Below, one piece after another: positions 37,175 to 49,070 of a DNA stretch of 64,000 nt. Numbering within the stretch: the first letter of the stretch is position 1; every line of letters starts with the position of its first letter. Both the position numbers and the translations under genes were made by a program. This stretch comes from Lichtheimia corymbifera B2541. Its lineage: Eukaryota; Mucoromycota; Mucoromycetes; Mucorales; Lichtheimiaceae. The notes beneath the pieces are model-generated. The model saw only the letters and a program-made list of their open reading frames with translations. It did not search any database and was not told the origin of the DNA. Location of the stretch: positions 1-64,000 of the forward strand of contig JNEU01001109.1 in NCBI GenBank assembly GCA_000697475.1. The letters are read 5' to 3'.

Positions 37175-38563
37175 ATGTTCAGAAACGTCATTAGCCCTCG
37201 CATTGTCAAGCCTCTCTCTGCCCACACTCCCGTCCGTGCTTTCAGCAGTGCCAGTGTTCTTCAACGTAAGTACAGTAAACCTGCACATGGATACGCGTCA
37301 ACCTTTTTATTCATCTTTTGTTATATCAGAATACCAACACATTCTCACTGAGACTCGTGGCAACGTTGGTTTGATCACTCTTAACCGCCCCAAGGCCTTG
37401 AACGCCTTGTGCAATGACTTGTTCACTGAAGTCAACGAGGCTATGGCCAAGTATGATGCTGATGCCAATGTGGGTGCTATTGTCTTGACCGGTTCCGAAA
37501 AGGCTTTTGCTGGTAAGTTGTGTGTTAGGATCAATGTATGTATGTACACTATACTCATATGCGATGATAGCTGGTGCCGATATCAAGGAAATGAAGGATA
37601 ACAACTTTGTTGATACCTACAAGAAGGACATGTTGGGTCACTGGGCCAAGATCTCTGATGTCAAAAAGCCCATCATTGCTGCTGTCAACGGCTATGCTGT
37701 AAGTTGATTCTTGGGTGACATGTGAAATCATCGTCGGTGTGGGGATGGGGATTGGTTGACATATGAAGGAGTATTTTGCTGACATGCGCATATACGCGCA
37801 CTCTCTTTAGCTCGGCGGTGGTTGTGAATTGGCCATGAGCTGCGACGTAAGTAGTGTATATGGTGTAACCTTGGCTCGGGTGAACGTAAAGGCTGACATG
37901 CTGTCTCTGTCCTTAGATCATCTATGCCGGTGAGAAGGCTGTCTTTGGTCAACCTGAAATCAAGTTGGGCATCATCCCTGGTGCTGGTGGTACCCAACGT
38001 CTTGTCAAGGCTGTTGGCAAGTCCAAGGCTATGGAGATGGTCTTGACCGGTTCCGTCAACCTTAACGCCACTGAAGCCGAGAACTTGGGTATGTAATTTC
38101 TCCACTTTGTGTGTGTGTGTGTGTGTGTATGGTAACCCTTTGTCACTCACATTGACATGCATCGTCCTTATATACAGGCTTGGTGAGCAAGGTTGTCCCT
38201 GCTGATCAGCTCGTTGATGAAGCTATCAAGACCGCTGGTAAGATCGCCAGCATGAGCCAAGGTTCCGTTCAGATGGCCAAGGAACTTATCAACAAGTGTA
38301 AGTAATTCACCCTATGATTTCTTCCACTTGGATACCAAACTCATTTATCTTGCCATCATAGCCTTCGAGGTTCCTCTCTCTTCTGGTCTCCGATTCGAAC
38401 GTGTTCTCTTCCAATCTCTCTTTGGCACGGTAGGTTTTAATGGATAAATGGGAAAGACACACAGAGGAGAAGATAAGCTGATATACATGTTTTATAGGCC
38501 GACCAAAAGGAAGGCATGGCTGCTTTCGCCGAAAAGAGAAAGGCCAACTTCACCAACCAGTAA
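37175..38563 (+). CDS. ECHS1: mitochondrial enoyl-CoA hydratase (short-chain)
   Basis: Exons 37175-37265, 37330-37512, 37571-37698, 37811-37846, 37917-38088, 38178-38297, 38362-38429, 38498-38563; 287 aa, close to mammalian ECHS1 (290). It hydrates 2-trans-enoyl-CoA in mitochondrial beta-oxidation and branched-chain amino-acid breakdown. The N-terminus ([14 protein letters not shown], basic, no acidic residues) is a mitochondrial presequence. Crotonase motifs: [18 protein letters not shown] (oxyanion hole), [16 protein letters not shown] and [20 protein letters not shown]. Glu140 and Glu160, 20 apart, match the two catalytic glutamates of the rat enzyme. Codon use is strongly biased towards C-ending codons and the leader is CT-rich, both signs of strong expression. 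Intron 5 holds a GT repeat. Confidence 0.96.
38108..38129. repeat. GT microsatellite in enoyl-CoA hydratase intron 5
   Basis: About ten GT units in the intron 38089-38177; they would form a GU run in the pre-mRNA. Confidence 0.85.
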
Positions 38564-38677
38564 ATAGCATTAACAAAACAACCCATGATAAAGAGTATAT
38601 CTTTTCATTGTATAATCCCATGTAAGATTGAGCTGAAAGCAAAGCGTTGTATATTTTATGATGCTTAGTGTTGAGTG

Positions 38678-38706
<29 letters not shown>
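38678..38706. repeat. TG microsatellite between convergent genes
   Basis: About 14 TG units in the 234-bp gap between the hydratase and NOL11-like stop codons, so within the 3' region of one or both transcripts. Confidence 0.85.
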
Positions 38707-38708
<2 letters not shown>

Positions 38709-38797
38709 TGCGTATAATGGAAATGGTAGTTTGTATAGGATGGAGTGCGTTAATGTCAATTGGGATGCATTTACATGGACGTGAACTATTGCTATAT

Positions 38798-41700
38798 TTA
38801 GAATTGGAATATTTCCACTCTATAAGCCGGTATGCCTTGATCACTGTGATCCTTGTGTCGAGGTGTTTTATGAGATGCCGTTTGCTGTTTCTCCATTGCC
38901 AACATGCGCTGTTTACGTTCAAAGGGTCGCACCAAACCACGTACTCGTTCCATGGTTTCTGCCATAGCAGCTTCTCGTTCAATAAGCTCTTGCAGTGTTG
39001 CAATCTTGTCGTAAAGAGAGGGCTCCATGATGATCACGGGGTAGTGCGTGTCAAGCACACCACTGACGAATTCAATCAACTAATAGGGTATCACTCTTTT
39101 AGCCTTTGTTATCCCTGCTGCTATCCAATACACTTACGCTATAAAAGGCTTGCACCTTGCCCTTGGCTGACAGCGATTCAAGTTCCTCATTGATAAGGTC
39201 GAGTACATCAGCAAGCTCCGCAGCCTCTAATCGTTTGACAGCTTGTTGCATGAAAATGTCATTGTGAGGAGAATCGATGATTTTGGCGAAGAGTGTGCTG
39301 GTAATTTCATTTGGAAGCGTGTTTGAACTGCGCGCTTTGATAAACGCCTTGAGCACAGTGATCAAGTCACTCTCTGGAATATCAGGTACGCGATGAAGGA
39401 TAATCGATATTAAAGCCTAAGACGTCCCATGATGTGAGAAATACATGCATACAAAAAACAATATCCCAATGTCAACTTACCCAATCACCACGTTCCAAAA
39501 CACAATTGACGATGCCTCCATTCAAATAACTGCTTCGCACTTGTCCCGTTTGCAGCAGGTATAAAAAGACCTCCAGAGGCCAAAATGATGGGGATGAAAA
39601 GCACTTTGGCAACACGCTCGAAATAAAGTGATACGAGAATTCGGCCTATGATTCCATAATAATCGTTAACACCTAAACGTGTCTCTGCTGATAGTCCTTT
39701 TTACCTTGACTTTTTGCCAACTCTTTTCGGCCATGATCAAGTTGTACTTGCGAATACCCGTTGCTTCCTTCTCTACCATCTCAGGTTTGTTACCGGTGGC
39801 ACCTCCAAAGAATACATTCGTAAACTCTTCAACAGTGATGCTTGGATTGAGAAGTTTGCTGATCAGATCCTTTTCTTTTTGCTGTGATTGATCGAGATCT
39901 TGCACCCAATTTGCATAAATATCATCCACGGTCATATTAAGCTATATACATGAATCTTTTTTAGTTGTTTTGGTTTTGAAAGCATTGTTCATCCATAATA
40001 CTTACGTTCTTGACGGGTTGTCCAACTCCTTCATAACCACTCTGGGTCATACCGATTGTATCGTTATTACCAAGGAAATCGACCGTAGCATTCATCTTGC
40101 CCATAGCCGCCATAAGTGAGATGGGTTCATTGTAGTAGGGGCAAAGCACAACAACTGACTTGGCATCGGCCATGGCTTTGACCTTTTTCTTGCCTGTGTT
40201 GGCACCAGTTGCAACAGACGACACGCTAATCGCCAAGTGATGATTGGGTAATACAGAGATCTAATCATATTCCATGTCAATATAACCTTCCATCCACCCT
40301 CGAGAGAGAGACAAAGATACGTACGCTGTATACACACTTGTCCTTGCCATAGGCTGTCTTATCTCCGAGTTGAAGGCTGCGTTCAGCTTGAAGAGTACCA
40401 TATTTGACATCCCAGATGCTGACAACATGTTCGGGTCCATCGGTGCCTGAAAGAAAAGACACACGCATTAGTTTCCATGTTGTGTCTCTTTCTCCTTCTC
40501 ATTGATCCTCTTTTGAATTTACCTTTTTTGATCCTTGGAGCTACCAGAGCAACATAGCTATCATCGAGCGTAGCAAGCGAAGCAATGCTTCCCAACTTGT
40601 CATTGTATAATTGATATCCCGATAATTGCATCGACAAGTGTGCTTCAATGTCACCAATAACCTTGTGAACCGATGTGTGTCTCAATTGCATGCGCCAAAC
40701 GACCCAGGTACCAGCAGCACCTAAAAGTACGTTAGAAATGCATGACTAGGTTTCTTACACTATCGACTTACCTAACGCTGTAATGCGACCATCGGTAGGA
40801 TCGAATGTGAATGCAACAGGTTTTTCCTATATGGATATACCAGCCGTTAAAATCGAATCTTCCACCTCCCATCATCATCACCATCACATACCTTGAGCGT
40901 AAAATCAATTTTAACCATTGGATCGATACTTCTTCTTTCCACGTTGCAATAAAAGAGATTGACAGTGTAGCGATTCGAATTGTTGCGATCAGCGTTGATA
41001 GTGAGAATGATGGTGGAATTGACTGGGACAAGCGAGTTGGATACGCAGCAAGGGCGTGCATGAGGATTAGAGGTGACGAAAACCGTGGACCATACGACAG
41101 GACCAGCACTAAAAAAGACAATGAGTTATGTGTCAATAATAATGTAACCCTAGTTACAATACCGTACCTGGTATGAGATGATTTGGCAAGAATACGGTCA
41201 AGGTCATTGTTGGCAAGAACGATGGATCCGTTTTCGTTGACGAGGATGATTTGAGAAGTGAGTGCGGATGATACATGCAACATATGGATACGGTCATCAA
41301 ACTATACACACAGAAGATCAATATCCTTATCCGTCAATGTATATTATATATGAATGCTTACCGTTTTGCTCACGCGGTTATCCGTATCATTGCTCTTTTG
41401 GGTGCTCTTCCACATCCACACAATTCGGTTCCTTTCCTTCTCTGGGATATCTGTGCCTGATGCTACCAATGCAAACGTATAGTCGGTTTCATCAATCGTA
41501 CGCTGAACTGCAGGTTGAGCAAGGACCAAGCCGGGAGGTGTGGTGAACGATTTTAGGCACTTTTGATCACCCGTCTACAACAACAACAACAAAAGCCATT
41601 GAGTACCCTGCCAATTCGATCCACCATGGCGTCTACGATTCACTTACAGTGTAGAGCTTGACACCTTCACTTTGAACAGAAATAAGGACTTGATCTTGGT

Positions 41701-41842
41701 TTTCTGAGAGATCGTCTTCGGTGGCAAGTGGCTGATCGACAGGCTGCAAATCGACTACAAAGTGCTTGCCAACACCAGCTGAAGGAATGGCATTGTGGAA
41801 ACGAGCGATCGGAAAGGGATCTTCAAGTGTCACCCCAGGCAT
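38798..41842 (-). CDS. NOL11/Utp8-like small-subunit processome (t-UTP) protein
   Basis: Twelve minus-strand exons: 41842-41648, 41574-41362, 41301-41168, 41108-40892, 40826-40772, 40720-40523, 40446-40325, 40260-40006, 39941-39705, 39645-39481, 39416-39138, 39079-38798; 783 aa. The first 400 residues read like a degenerate beta-propeller (repeats such as GAAGTWVVWRM and HVVSIWDVKYG). The remainder is helical (FSYHFISSVLPKCF, VLERGDWALISIILHRVPDIPE, LIEFVSGVLDTHYPVI). This arrangement and the LxRVPDIPE-type helices resemble NOL11/Utp8, nucleolar factors that help transcribe and process pre-rRNA. I make this assignment from overall pattern, not from an invariant motif, so it is moderate. ATG 41842 is preferred over an upstream in-frame Met at 41965, because the intervening CT-rich stretch looks like a leader. 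It converges on the hydratase gene. Confidence 0.6.
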
Positions 41843-42214
41843 GTCGATTAAGTATACAAGAGAAGAGAGAACGAGATCGCGATCGTCGCTGCTGAGCCTC
41901 GAGCAAATTATTAAGCGGTCACGAAGAGAGAGCCTGATAGAGAGAGACCTCTTGGAGAAGTTCATCCCGCCAGCCCGCTCGAATATCCCGCTTAGATGAT
42001 AGCTTCAAGGTGAATAAAGAGAGTATATATTTATAAAATACTGCCATGAAAGTTACATTGTTTACTATTAAGAGTGAAAAGGACTACTGCTATGGTTCAT
42101 GCTTCGGATTCTACAACCTGGCCTTCCCCCGAAGTGCTATAATGTAGCCTTGTATAAAGTACTTTAGTTTGATGTACCAAAAGTAGTGATCCCCCCCTCT
42201 CCAATATATCCTAT
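41843..42214. other. short intergenic region between two minus-strand genes
   Basis: Holds the leader and promoter of the NOL11-like gene and the 3' end of the DNA polymerase delta subunit gene. Nothing else is seen. Confidence 0.6.
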
Positions 42215-42789
42215 TTACCATGCATCCTCGAGCACGCTATCCTTTGCTGCCCCACGATCCAGCTGTTCTTTGACTTCCTTTGGTGGATTCAAACCAAGCT
42301 TTTCAGCTCGCACTGTCATTGAAAATGGGTTCCACAAACAATGAATATAATCATCCAACATGTCTTCTTTGTTGTCATTGACACTTACGCCATCGTTCCA
42401 TTCTTGTTAAACCAACGCATGGCCCATACTTGTAATCGAGGTCAAATTTACGCAGTAAAATCTCCTCTTGGCTGAGATGCTCTTGATGGACTATGTATTA
42501 AACGAATCATTGAGTGATTGTGCTTCTTGTGTTACAAGGATGCCTTACTTCCTACGACTCTTGGTGATGATGATGGTGATGCTTCTTTAGGCTTCTTGTC
42601 AAGGTTCATCATGGATCCAATGCCGCCTTCTCTTCTAGTCTTGCGCACAGCACCCTTCTTGCTCGTTGCTGCACCCAAGTCAGTGATTTTGGGTTGATTG
42701 GCATTCGCCTTGCTCATTGTGGAGCGTGCACCTCGAGATTGACGAGTGTTGTTGCCTGTGTTTTTGGGTCGAGTTGCTTTGGGTGGCAT
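42215..42789 (-). CDS. POLD4: DNA polymerase delta small subunit (subunit 4 / Cdm1-like)
   Basis: Minus-strand exons 42789-42549, 42490-42389, 42312-42215; 146 aa. The C-terminal half carries the family signature FDLDYKYGPCVGLTRMERW followed by RAEKLGLNPP, which matches the D-x3-YGPC-x-G-x-TR-x-x-RW..RA..LGLxPP pattern of POLD4/Cdm1. This non-catalytic subunit stabilises polymerase delta and its contact with PCNA during lagging-strand synthesis and repair. The N-terminal half is basic and disordered, with QPKITDLG at about 32-39, a possible degenerate PCNA-binding box lacking the aromatic pair. Its start lies 184 bp from the divergent REEP-like gene. Confidence 0.9.
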
Positions 42790-42973
42790 TGTGAATCGGT
42801 AGTTAAGTATATCAAGCTGCGGAATAAAGGAGGTGTGTGTGTGAGAGAGAGTACAGAATCAAATCATGCAGTGTATCGATTATCAAACCCAGCAGCCAGC
42901 AGTTCCTCGAGTGTGCCTCGCCAGTTATGCAAATCGTGAACGCTTCTTTTTCGCACGCAACACACACTTCACT
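42790..42973. promoter_or_regulatory. compact bidirectional promoter, POLD4 / REEP-like gene
   Basis: Only 184 bp separate two divergent start codons (or about 76 bp if the upstream in-frame ATG 42866 is used for the + gene). It includes a GTGTGT/GAGAGA run at about 42833-42850. The two genes probably share promoter elements; no TATA box is evident. Confidence 0.5.
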
Positions 42974-44185
42974 ATGCTCACAGCTGGCATTTACTTTGTC
43001 ATTCGACTAGCACTGCTTCAAATTTATCCTGCTTACACTTGCTTCAAGGCAATCAAACTCAACGACCATCGCCAATTCCTTCCATTGTTGATCTACTGGG
43101 TATCGGCCACAGTCTTCCTCGTCGTAGAATACTTTGCAGACTTGCTTGTGTTTTGGTAAGTACACTCGCATACTTAGAGCGATAGTTTGAATACTAATCA
43201 ATCGTTGTATTGTAGGCTACCTTTTTACACAGAAATCAAGCTGCTGCTTGTATTATGGATTACGTTGCCGCAAACCAAGGTGAGTCTTGTGTCAAATGAC
43301 ATGATGATGATGATGATACGGTTGCTGATATTAATCACCCTCTCCCCCCCCCATTCACTAGGGAGCTATTGTTCTGTACGCTGATTATATTGAGCCGTTT
43401 CTCACACAGCATGAAAAGCAAATTGATAAGACCATGGTCGAGATACAAGAAAACACAAAACGCACATTGTCTGTATATGGCAAGGAGGTGGTCAGGGTCA
43501 TTGGCCGGTGGTTATCCGAGTTGATTCATAAGGTAAGGTTTGAGTAAACTGAATATCACCAACATGATTGCTTATCCATGTCTCCATGGTAATTCACAGG
43601 GCCGATCATTGGCCGAGGAGACATCATCAACTACTACTACTACTGCTACCGCTGAGCGAGCCCCAGAACCACCATCAGGGATTTCCATATTGGATGGTTA
43701 TGCACGAAGCATGTTTTCTTCCATCATGAATAGAGGATCGCAGTTGGCAACCACTCTTCAGGCATCAGCTTCATCGACACGTAAGTGATATGGATAAGAG
43801 ATGGCATTAAAATTGACTGTGTTATGATGCATTAGGCGCCACTGAAGGACAAGATACACAAGCAGCTCAGCCGCAGCAATCATCTTCGCCATCACAACCA
43901 CAGCCACAACAAACGGCCCAAGGAAACAACGCTACAACCCCATCCAGTGAAGAAGAACCCAAGCTCGAAAGATCAGATAGCTATGATTCACTCAGCTCAT
44001 TCATCGTTGCGAAAAGAAATGCAGCCAGTGGCAATGGTGGATCAGCAGCTTCTTCAACAAAAGCATCACCTGTGCAACCCAAGCGAGGAGAGACATGGGG
44101 TTCTTATCTAACAGGTTGGGCATGGTCATCAAACACTGAAACAGCACCATCCAAGGATGACAGCAAGAGTACAAAGGCAGAATGA
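42974..44185 (+). CDS. REEP/DP1/Yop1 (TB2/HVA22) family ER-shaping protein
   Basis: Exons 42974-43155, 43216-43279, 43362-43532, 43600-43780, 43836-44185; 315 aa. The TB2/DP1/HVA22 domain occupies the first 110 residues: IYPAYTCFKAI, LLIYWVSATVFLVVEYFADL, LPFYTEIKLLLVLWITLPQTKGA, ending in YADYIEPFL. The family inserts hairpins that curve tubular ER. The start places hairpin 1 right at the N-terminus, as in REEP1-4, in contrast to Yop1/REEP5, which have a longer lead-in; an in-frame ATG at 42866 would add 36 residues and cannot be ruled out. After an amphipathic segment (TMVEIQENTKRTL) comes a Gln/Ser/Pro-rich disordered tail ending in a Trp-rich patch (TGWAWSS), a possible binding motif. Exact cargo or partners are unknown. 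Confidence 0.88.
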
Positions 44186-45192
44186 TTCATTCACCCCCCT
44201 TTTTTTTTATGGCACGACACCATTTGTACTAGCTGCTTTATCATATTTGCACAAACACACAATCTTTTTTTGCTCCCTTTGAATACCTATACGATAAACA
44301 TGGACGTGAATGTTAAAAGTGCATTGGAAATATATATCATGATGATTGGACTTTATTTCAAGGGGACGACGTTTATGTCATTATCCTTGCTTCACGTGAT
44401 AAGAGTGGGCCAAGGTGATGACAGCATTTTAAATTTAGAATATAAATCACAGGTGCCAACCAGTATGATCAATCACCAATTAACAGGCATTTTGATAGCA
44501 TTGCAGAGTTGGATGGGGCACAAAAGAGATATACAACTCCATATCAATGCCCATTATACAATGACCATTTATGGATTTAGAAATTTGTCATGATCGAGTT
44601 GAATACATAAAATTATTCTCAGGGACCAGGGTCAACGTTAATACATGGGAGTTCTTCTTTTGAGCATGTGATCGGCTTGGCAACCAAATGTCGTTCATTG
44701 TTTTTGATAATTCGAGGAACCTTGATACCACCAAATACACCTCTTGGTTGATTATCTCCGCATATGCTGCAATAATGACCACCCTGGTCATCCCATCCAT
44801 TGAACCATCAAACCCTCTTATAAAAGGATGTTAAATGTGTGCCACGGCTATGTGGTAGCTGGATGAGATCATCTGTCACTAGTATGCCTACTATGCAAGG
44901 ATTTTCCATTTAGAGTTGTTCACGGGAGCGCCTTCAAAGATGACCCATGCATGGCATGCACCTTTCCATTTCAATTCAACACTCATTTTATTGATGATAC
45001 TTTGCTACTATTTGACATTGGGGGAGGAATATGCAGATTACTCTATAAACATGATATTGGGATGACACATATTATAGGTTCCTTTCGGGCCGATAATTCT
45101 ACAGTCGTCGGGGTGAGTATCTCTTTGTTCTCATTACCAAATACACATTCACCTCTCTTTCCTCTCTTACGACTTCTTCCCCCCACTCTATT
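44186..45192. other. intergenic region upstream of hydroxymethylbilane synthase
   Basis: 1.0 kb without a supported gene. It contains the REEP-like 3' end, an AT-rich middle and a CT-rich leader (45140-45190) just before the synthase ATG. A good donor-like GGTGAGTAT at 45113 has no acceptor before the ATG, so a leader intron is unlikely. Confidence 0.55.
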
Positions 45193-46356
45193 ATGGCAAC
45201 TGATACCAAGAACGACAACGTATTTGTTATCGGCACTCGTCGTTCGCAACTTGCACTTGCCCAAGCCTATATTGTACGTGATACGCTCGCCAAAGAATAC
45301 CCTGATTATGAGTTCAAGATCGAAGCCATGGCCACCACCGGCGATCGTATTCTCAACGTTGCCCTGAGTAAAATTGGCGAAAAGTCTCTGTTTACCAAAG
45401 AATTGGAAACTGCATTGGAAGAAGGCCGAGTCGACTTGGTTGTTCACAGTCTCAAAGATTTGCCAACTGTCATGGAACCTGGCATGATGCTCGGTGGTGT
45501 CTCTGAACGCGAAAGCCCTGACGATGCCTTGGTGTTGGCTGAACGCCACGTTACAGCAAAAACGTATACAACCATTGATTCCCTGCCTGCAGGTGCAGTG
45601 GTGGGTACCAGCAGTTTGCGACGCACAGCTCAAATCAAGCGTAAACGACCCGATCTTGAAATTGTCAGCGTGGTAACGTATCTTTTTTCATACGACGTAT
45701 ATATATATCCATGCCATTGACAACATACCTTTCTTTTATATCATGGTTTTCTTTCATCATTCTAGCGTGGCAATATGTAAGGATTTGAGGGATAGTGTGT
45801 TGGCATGGGGGGGGGAAACCAACGTTACTCATTGGCATTGGATAGTCATACACGTCTTTCAAAGTTGGATGATCCAGCAAACAAGATTGATGCCTTGGTG
45901 CTCGCAGCAGCCGGTCTGACACGTGTGGGCTTGGGCCATCGTATCAGTCAAACACTCGACAAGTTTATGCTTCACGCCGTATCTCAAGGTGCTCTTGGTA
46001 TCGAATGCCGTGAAAACGACACCCGTGTGCTCAACCTCCTCAAGACTTTGGATCACACTGAGACCCGTATTACTTGTTTATGTGAAAGAGCCATGATGCG
46101 TGAATTGGAAGGCGGTTGTCATGTACCTATTGGTGTCCAATCCAAGCTCGAAGGCAACACGCTAAAGTTAAACGGCATGGTGGCTAGTTTGGATGGAAAG
46201 CAGTATGTTGAACACAGTGATCAAGTAGATTTGGATCCTGAGAGCTCCCTGGAGAACAAGCAAAAAGTTGCTGAAGCCCTCGGTCAAGGTGTTGCCAAGA
46301 AGCTCGTCGAATTGGGAGCAGACAAGATTCTCGAGGAGTTGTCAACTAGTCAATAG
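45193..46356 (+). CDS. HEM3: hydroxymethylbilane synthase (porphobilinogen deaminase)
   Basis: Exons 45193-45672, 45766-45776, 45846-46356; 333 aa. Third enzyme of haem synthesis: joins four porphobilinogens into hydroxymethylbilane in the cytosol. Motifs: IGTRRSQLALAQA, ATTGDRI, FTKELETAL, VVHSLKDLPT, GTSSLRRTAQIKRKRPDL, and EGGCHVPIG, whose Cys255 carries the dipyrromethane cofactor (human Cys261). The essential arginine motif RGNIHTRLSKLDD is assembled across an 11-nt exon (45766-45776) that encodes RGN and part of Ile; skipping it would frameshift the protein. No mitochondrial presequence is seen. It is followed 245 bp later by an unrelated same-strand gene. Confidence 0.96.
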
Positions 46357-46601
46357 TATTATCCCCATGTTATAGTAAGGCTCTTGTATAAAAAAAAGTG
46401 TTTTGTTTGATAGAGAAAAGGAGCAGTGAGATATCAAGTGGTTGACATGAAAAGGGCCTCGGTAGATGATGAACCGGCGGGTTGTACATGCATATCGGAA
46501 GGGTGATTAGGTTTTGTTTGCATGTGGCTGACCCCATAAAATTATAGTGGTTCTGCTGCATGGCTGAATTCATCACTCTTTCTTTCGTCATAGAGTAGCC
46601 C

Positions 46602-48301
46602 ATGATCACATCAGCTCAACAACCAAAAAAGGACACACGGATACTTTTGCAAAACGTTGACACGGGTGATACAGCATCACCATCACAAGCTCTTTTTGAC
46701 TCGTTGCAAGCGATGAATCATGAGGATGCATTGATGAAGACCGCATCACTACGAGAACACCATATCGAGATGCTTTTGACCATTCTCAGAATCCGTGCCA
46801 CTGCACTCGCTCGGGTTGCCAACTTTGATCAAGCACTGGAGGAAGCCTCACTCCATATCCAAATAGCACCCTTTTGCGCACTCGGTTATATTCAATCAGG
46901 AGAAATCCTTTCAAACATGCAAGGATATCAAGCAGCAGCTATCAAAGTGTACGAAAAAGGTCTCAGCATGGTTCCACAAAACGACCCATCCCACCAGCAG
47001 TTGATTCGAGCCAAGCAGCAAGCTCGTGAAAAGCAACAACTACGAGTAGACTTTATCAGTCAATTACCCTTGGCTATTGTACGAAATTGCATCGCTCCTC
47101 TTTTGCGTGGTGGTAGCAAGTGGAGCAGTCTTGGCACGGTTTCAAAACGATGGCATCAAGCTTTGATGGCAGGCAACATGGATAAGAAGCACTTTAAAAT
47201 AGGCGGATCGGATATCCTTGACACTCAACGATTGATCGATGCAGCACCTGAGGTTGTTTCCTTGCGTTTCAAAAATTGTCTTCAACCACCCCACACATTG
47301 CTCAACCCTGGCAAGTTCCATTCACTCCAAAAGTTGTCGGTTGAAGGTATAAGCATTATAATGACATGGATGAGAGCATCAATGATTGATGTTTTATGGT
47401 AGGTTGCTTTCTTTCTACTTGGCCTGAGTTTGCTTTAGCGCTGAATAAAGTAGGAAGATGGCTGACTCATTTGGAACTGGAGAACTTGCGTGGTGTATCC
47501 ATCATCCCTTTGACGGACATACTTGATAGTTGTCCCCGATTAAAATCCATGCTATGTCTTGGCAGCCGCAACGTGGTGGATATATCAACCATCGAAAAGC
47601 AGTACATAAGCTTGACATGTCTCCAGTTTTGGGTAAATGATCAAATTAGGAAAGAGCATGTGGTGGAGCTGCTGTCAAGAATTCCATCACTCGAACAGCT
47701 ATCCATATACGATAAAACGACATCTGAATGCTTGATACAAATGGACACAGCGTATGATTACGTCTTCTCTGCCAGGTTCAACCATCTCATATCCAACTTT
47801 GATTCGATCACCCCGACCGCCAATGGAGGTAAACGTATGCTTTGTATCCATGGTCAGGGTTTGGAAAGCTCAGAGGCTGCTTCAAAACTGCTATTGGAAT
47901 CGCATCCTTGGTCATCGATGGTGGATAGCTTTGTCTACAACATTTCCTTCCTCGATAGCACCAATATTTTTGAAATCCTGACATCGCCTTCACCTGCATT
48001 GCGACTTCAGCATTCGATGAACAGCGTTACTATTATGCGCTGTGGGCTTAAAGAAGGACACTTGATGCAAATCTTTCAGCATTGGCGATCAGAAAACCGG
48101 CGCTTGGATCAAGTACGACTTATCGAGGAGCCTGGAACAACGGATAGGGTGGTGGCAAGTCTTGCTGGTCGAGGAGGTGCAATGATTTGTAGGCGACTTG
48201 AGCTCAATCGATTGCCCAACATTACACGAGACGGCATCAAGTTTTTGTATTCTCGTCTTTATCCACAACATATCAGAATTGTTGGTTGTCCAATGGTGTA
48301 A
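46602..48301 (+). CDS. TPR / F-box / leucine-rich-repeat protein
   Basis: Exons 46602-47346 and 47403-48301; 547 aa. Residues about 25-150 form TPR-like helices (ALARVANFDQALEEASLHI, AAAIKVYEKGLSMVP). An F-box follows at about 150-200 (FISQLPLAIVRNCIAPLL, SKRWHQAL). The rest has leucine-rich repeats (LTHLELENLRGV, CPRLKSMLCLG, CRRLELNRLPNI). This layout matches substrate adaptors of SCF ubiquitin ligases, like fission yeast Pof3; families of such genes are common in mucoromycetes. The target is unknown. The single intron is phase 1. ATG 46602 gives the longest frame and lies 245 bp after the previous stop. Confidence 0.8.
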
Positions 48302-49070
48302 CTGAAAAGATCGACAATGAGCAATAAAAGGAAACCTGGTTGCAAACCATGCTTTTTGGCATAAACGGCTACGACGAGGGAGCGGTGATGGTTGGTGGAG
48401 TAGTTTTTGGTGTGTCACGCCGTTTTTTAATGCATAGCCCTTTCCCGCCCCCAACCCCAAATATGCTTTAATCATCCACCAATAACAGCTATCAATGCAA
48501 GCGGTCCATGATGCAATGGCTTTTGTCAGTCGTGTGGCAAGCATTCTTTATCCACGATCCTGCAATTTGGTATTGTGTGGCACGTAACACCAATGTTTTC
48601 ACAGACAGGTCATGTGCCTCTCCTTGGCTTTGTGTTACTTTTGGTGGTGAAACTTTAAAAACTGGCATTCGGGTTATGATGCCGTGCACTACAAGGTATT
48701 CGTATAAGCAGTTAACATCATGAAACAGTAAAATGGTCATGTACCTCTAGGTATCAGCCACCAAACGAACTTACAAAACCCATCCATACATAGGACAAGG
48801 CCGACTTTCAAGATAAGACGAGTTGACCTAACGTGACCTCGTGCTGTACACCATGTTCCTGGAATGAATCGACTGATTTGCATCATCATCAACCATTCAA
48901 GAATAAGCTTCTTCCGCAGATTCTGTATCACATCACGCGATGGTATAAGCTTAAAATTTTTTAATGTGAAAAAAAGACGTCATTGTACAATAAAGCAAAA
49001 AAGAAACCCTATATACACAAATCTATAGCTATACTACGATAATGATGGTGGCGTTATTGATGGATATATA
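48302..49070. other. convergent 3' intergenic region
   Basis: Between the F-box (+) and sulfate permease (-) stops. Mixed composition; no gene, RNA or repeat was recognised. Confidence 0.55.

Noticed and set aside
40768..41283. continuous 171-codon frame in the NOL11-like gene
   Set aside because: It reads through the intron 41109-41167; the spliced version gives better continuity (SAGPVVWSTV) and correct phase.
41843..41965. upstream Met for the NOL11-like protein
   Set aside because: The extra 41 residues are basic/Ser-rich and derive from a CT-rich leader; the 41842 ATG has a better N-terminus.
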